Positions 7,294 through 10,200 of a DNA stretch of 10,200 nt are shown here, piece after piece (position 1 is the stretch's first letter; each line of letters starts with the position of its first letter). The position numbers and the translations under genes were made by a program. The notes under the pieces were generated by a model that saw only the letters and a program-made list of their open reading frames with translations, did not search any database and was not told the DNA's origin. Source of the stretch: Desulfovibrio sp. (GTDB lineage Bacteria; Desulfobacterota; Desulfovibrionia; Desulfovibrionales; Desulfovibrionaceae); the NCBI GenBank assembly GCA_020217165.1, contig JAIWOE010000047.1:1-10200 (forward strand), read 5' to 3'.

Positions 7294-9810
7294 ATGCAGG
7301 AAGGCTACTCTCCAAAGTCCATGGAAGCCAAATGGCAAGGTATTTGGGAAGAACGCAAGGTCTTTCATTGCGAGGTCGATCCCTCCAGGCCCAAGTACTA
7401 CGTCCTGGAAATGTTCCCCTACCCTTCAGGCCGCATTCACATCGGCCATGCCCGGGTCTATTCCATTGGCGATGTGCTGGCCCGGTACAAGCGCATGCAG
7501 GGTTTCAACGTGCTGCACCCCATGGGCTGGGACGCCTTTGGCATGCCGGCGGAAAACGCCGCCATCAAGCACGGCGTGCACCCTGCCGGCTGGACCTTTG
7601 AGAATATTGACACCATGCGCGCCCAGCTCAAGCGCATGGGCTACTCCTTGGACTGGCGGCGCGAAGTGACCACCTGCGTGCCGGAATACTACCGCTGGGA
7701 GCAGCTTTTCTTCCTCAAATTCCTGGAAAAAGGCCTGGCCTACCGCAAGCAGGCCCCCCAGAATTGGTGCGAAACCTGCCACACCGTGCTGGCCAATGAG
7801 CAGGTCATCGATGGCCAATGTTGGCGCTGCGACTCCCACGTGGTGCAGAAGGACCTGACCCAGTGGTTCCTGCGCATCACGGACTACGCCCAGGAATTGC
7901 TTGACGATCTGGACACCCTGGAACAGGGCTGGCCCGAGCGCGTGGTGTCCATGCAGCGCAACTGGATTGGCCGCTCCACCGGGGCGTACATCAGCTTTGA
8001 CCTCGAACACCCCGCTGAGGACGGCACCTCGGCCATCCGCGTGTTCACCACCCGGCCGGATACCCTGTTTGGCGCCACGTTCATGTCTGTGGCGGCGGAG
8101 CACCCCCTGGTGGAGCAACTCATCAAGGACTCCCCGCGCGCCGACGAGGTCCGCGCCTTCTGCACCAAGGTCAAGAATTCCGACCGCCTGCAACGGGGAG
8201 CCGAGGATCAGGAGAAGGAAGGCATCTTCACCGGCGCCTATTGCCTCAATCCCCTCACCGGGCAGCGTATGCCCATCTGGGTGGCCAACTTCGTGCTCAT
8301 GGGCTACGGCACTGGCGCGGTGATGGCCGTGCCGGCCCACGACCAGCGCGACTTTGAGTTTGCCACCAAATACGGCCTGCCCAAACAGGTGGTCATCCAG
8401 CCCGCCGGGGAGCCCCTGGACCCGGCCACCATGGACGCCGCCTATGTGGACGCCGGCTTCCTGGTCAACTCCAGCCCCTTTGACGGCATGCCCAACGAGG
8501 CGGCCAAGACGGCCATCGTGCAGCATCTGGAATCCCAGGGCCGCGGCGAGCCGGCCGTTACCTGGCGGCTCAGGGACTGGAACATCTCCCGCCAGCGGTA
8601 CTGGGGCGCGCCCATCCCGGTCCTGTACTGCGACGACTGCGGCGTGGTGCCCGAGAAGGAGGAAAACCTCCCCGTGGTGCTGCCTCTGGACGTCAAGACC
8701 CGTGAAGACGGCCGCTCCCCCCTGCCGGACTACGCGCCCTTTGTCCAGGCGCCCTGCCCCTCGTGCGGCAAGCCGGCCCGCCGCGAGACAGACACCATGG
8801 ACACCTTTGTGGAGTCCTCCTGGTATTTCATCCGCTACAGCGCACCCTGGGAGCACGGCCGCCCCTTTGATCCCGCGGCCCTCAAATACTGGCTCCCCGT
8901 GGATCAATACATCGGCGGCGTGGAGCATGCCATCCTTCACCTGCTGTATTCCCGCTTCTTCGTCAAAGCCCTGCGCGACCTGGGCTGGCTGCAGTTTGAC
9001 GAGCCCTTCAAGGCGCTCCTGGCCCAGGGCATGGTGCTCAAGGACGGGGCCAAGATGAGCAAGTCCAAGGGCAACGTCGTGTCTCCGGATGAAATGACCG
9101 ACCGCTACGGCGCCGACGCCGTGCGCTGCTTCCTGCTCTTTGCCGCACCGCCGGAACGCGACCTCGACTGGAGCGATACCGGCATCGAAGGCTCTTTCCG
9201 CTTCGTGCAGCGTGTCTGGCGGCTCGTTGACGAACTCAAGGACGTTCTGCCCGCCTGCGCCGCCGCCTCCTCCACCGCAGCGGACGTGGCCGAGGCCGGC
9301 CTGCCCGATGCCGCCGAGCTGCGGCACAAGGAACACGTCACCATCCAGAAAGTGGCGGAAGACATTGGGGAAAAATTCCAGTTCAACACGGCCATCGCCG
9401 CCATCATGGAGCTGGTGAATCAACTCTATCAAGGCAAGGATGCCCTGCTGGCCACCCCCGCCGGGGCCCGGGTGCTTTCCTCGGCCGTGTCCACCATGCT
9501 CACGGTACTGGCGCCGGTCACGCCGCATCTGTGCGAGGAATGCTGGTCCCGCCTGGGGCACACGGACCTGTTGGCCGCCGCAACCTGGCCCGTGCTGGAC
9601 CCCGCCGCCCTGGTCAAGGACGCCATCACCGTGGTGGTGCAGGTCAACGGCAAGCTGCGCGCCCGCCTGGACGTGGCCCCGGATATCGCCGAGGACGTCA
9701 TCAAGGCCCAGGCCCTGGCCGAACCCAACGTGCAAAAGCACCTGGAAGGCAAGACCGTGCAGAAAGTGGTCTACGTGCCGGGCAAGCTGGTCAGCGTGGT
9801 GGCCAAGTAG
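7294..9810 (+). CDS. leuS: Leucyl-tRNA synthetase
   Basis: This class Ia synthetase charges tRNA-Leu and edits misacylated products. The 838 residues fit the bacterial type. Order of elements: HIGH at 49-52 in [15 protein letters not shown]; a four-Cys zinc knuckle at Cys159, 162, 176 and 179; the CP1 editing domain (about 225-420) with [10 protein letters not shown] (251-260), whose Thr257 matches the specificity Thr252 of E. coli, and [12 protein letters not shown] (about 346-357); a second four-Cys site at Cys446, 449, 488 and 491; [15 protein letters not shown]; then KMSKS at 587-591. The anticodon-binding helical domain follows, ending in the small C-terminal domain with [18 protein letters not shown] about nine bases upstream supports the ATG. 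All catalytic and editing motifs I could check are present. A probable holA follows after about 100 bases. Confidence 0.98.
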   Translation: MQEGYSPKSMEAKWQGIWEERKVFHCEVDPSRPKYYVLEMFPYPSGRIHIGHARVYSIGDVLARYKRMQGFNVLHPMGWDAFGMPAENAAIKHGVHPAGWTFENIDTMRAQLKRMGYSLDWRREVTTCVPEYYRWEQLFFLKFLEKGLAYRKQAPQNWCETCHTVLANEQVIDGQCWRCDSHVVQKDLTQWFLRITDYAQELLDDLDTLEQGWPERVVSMQRNWIGRSTGAYISFDLEHPAEDGTSAIRVFTTRPDTLFGATFMSVAAEHPLVEQLIKDSPRADEVRAFCTKVKNSDRLQRGAEDQEKEGIFTGAYCLNPLTGQRMPIWVANFVLMGYGTGAVMAVPAHDQRDFEFATKYGLPKQVVIQPAGEPLDPATMDAAYVDAGFLVNSSPFDGMPNEAAKTAIVQHLESQGRGEPAVTWRLRDWNISRQRYWGAPIPVLYCDDCGVVPEKEENLPVVLPLDVKTREDGRSPLPDYAPFVQAPCPSCGKPARRETDTMDTFVESSWYFIRYSAPWEHGRPFDPAALKYWLPVDQYIGGVEHAILHLLYSRFFVKALRDLGWLQFDEPFKALLAQGMVLKDGAKMSKSKGNVVSPDEMTDRYGADAVRCFLLFAAPPERDLDWSDTGIEGSFRFVQRVWRLVDELKDVLPACAAASSTAADVAEAGLPDAAELRHKEHVTIQKVAEDIGEKFQFNTAIAAIMELVNQLYQGKDALLATPAGARVLSSAVSTMLTVLAPVTPHLCEECWSRLGHTDLLAAATWPVLDPAALVKDAITVVVQVNGKLRARLDVAPDIAEDVIKAQALAEPNVQKHLEGKTVQKVVYVPGKLVSVVAK

Positions 9811-9831
9811 ATCCCTTCAACACAATTCCCC

Positions 9832-9863
9832 GGACGGGCCGCGCCGTGGTGCGTGGCCCGTCC
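9832..9863 (+). terminator. 13-bp hairpin after leuS, candidate terminator or attenuator (no U tract)
   Basis: GGACGGGCCGCGC (9832-9844) pairs with GCGTGGCCCGTCC (9851-9863) around a six-base loop; 12 pairs are Watson-Crick and one is G-U. It starts 22 bases after the leuS stop. No T run follows on either strand, so it is not a classical intrinsic terminator. It could stabilise the mRNA 3' end or reduce read-through into holA. The descending arm GGCCCG (9855-9860) can instead pair with CGGGCC (9888-9893). Confidence 0.4.
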
Positions 9864-9907
9864 ACCCACCCTCTGGCAGGGGCCGTCCGGGCCTAGTCCT
9901 CACCCCC

Positions 9908-10200
9908 ACGGCCAACCCACGCCCGCCCTATTTCTTCCTCGTCTGCCCGGACAGCCGGCTGCTGCAGGAACGCATCGAGCAGCTGGCCGCCCGGGAGCAG
10001 GCCGCCTCCGACCGCTGGGAACGGCATGTCTTCTGGGGCGAAGAAGGCCTGGCCGATCGCTTCTGGAACCTCCTGACCCTGGAAAACATGCTGGGCGTGC
10101 CCCGGCTCCTGGTGGTCCGGCATGCGGAAAAGTTGCCGGTGGGGGCCTGGCACCACCTGAACATCGCCCTGAACCGCTGCTCGTCCCAGGCCTGGCCCTT
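9908..10200 (+). CDS. holA: Probable DNA polymerase III delta subunit, 5' part (start uncertain, runs off window)
   Basis: HolA opens the beta clamp as part of the clamp loader. The frame encodes PYFFLVCPDSRLLQERI from 9926, then FWGEEGLADRFWNLL, and PRLLVVRHAEKLPVGAWHHL. The last two resemble the N-terminal region of delta subunits, where a hydrophobic strand precedes an alarm-like RxAEKLP element. The neighbour also fits: holA lies close downstream of leuS in many bacteria, including E. coli. The frame is open to the right edge, so the gene is 3'-truncated by the window. The start is unresolved: no ATG, GTG, TTG or CTG occurs in this frame between 9443 and the CTG at 9953. The coordinate 9908 is an ACG placed where a natural N-terminus would begin (ACG GCC AAC), chosen only as a marker. 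Identification is from remembered family patterns and is moderate. Confidence 0.6.

Noticed and set aside
7426..9741. A 771-codon open frame on the minus strand opposite leuS
   Set aside because: It mirrors the GC-rich third positions of leuS and its product is Gly/Val/His-rich without motifs, whereas the leuS frame has every family signature.
9846..9896. Tandem GTG codons at 9846 and 9849 as starts for the gene after leuS
   Set aside because: They are in a different frame from the HolA-like sequence and reach a TAG at 9894-9896.

Overview
This GC-rich window is a tightly packed block of housekeeping genes, all on the + strand. It most resembles the Desulfovibrionales (sulfate-reducing Desulfobacterota). 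That placement rests on high GC, protein style, and the order fabF-glyA-dCMP deaminase-ribD-ribE-ribBA-ribH-nusB-hypothetical-leuS-holA, which I recall from Desulfovibrio-type genomes but could not check. I saw no mobile element, CRISPR array, tRNA, rRNA or phage gene.

Layout. The 3' part of fabF (fatty-acid elongation) enters from the left edge. glyA follows (serine to glycine, making 5,10-methylene-THF), then a dCMP deaminase (dCMP to dUMP). glyA and the deaminase could together feed thymidylate synthesis. Next comes a riboflavin set: ribD (2497-3687), ribE (3687-4343), ribBA (4484-5734) and ribH (5767-6237). RibBA makes both pathway starting points from GTP and ribulose-5-phosphate, RibD does the deamination and reduction, RibH makes lumazine, and RibE dismutates it to riboflavin. 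The cluster lacks only the intermediate phosphatase and the FMN/FAD-forming RibF. nusB, an unrecognised 177-residue gene, leuS and the truncated start of a probable holA complete the window.

Spacing suggests one or a few long operons. Most junctions are overlaps of 1-4 bases or gaps under 35 bases. Two gaps are longer: the 140-base ribE-ribBA gap, with several mutually exclusive complementary segments, and the roughly 100-base leuS-holA gap, with a 13-bp hairpin. No intergenic stretch exceeds 300 bases.

Points worth a second look: (1) RibBA has Gln143 where the usual DHBP-synthase metal-ligand His (E. coli RibB His153) is expected; (2) the probable holA frame has no ATG, GTG, TTG or CTG near its expected start, although the frame is open far upstream; (3) the leuS-holA hairpin lacks a U tract; (4) the ribE-ribBA leader looks structured but does not match the FMN riboswitch consensus; (5) the 6736-7269 gene is unidentified. 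I found no convincing new multi-gene system; the region is mostly ordinary core metabolism.
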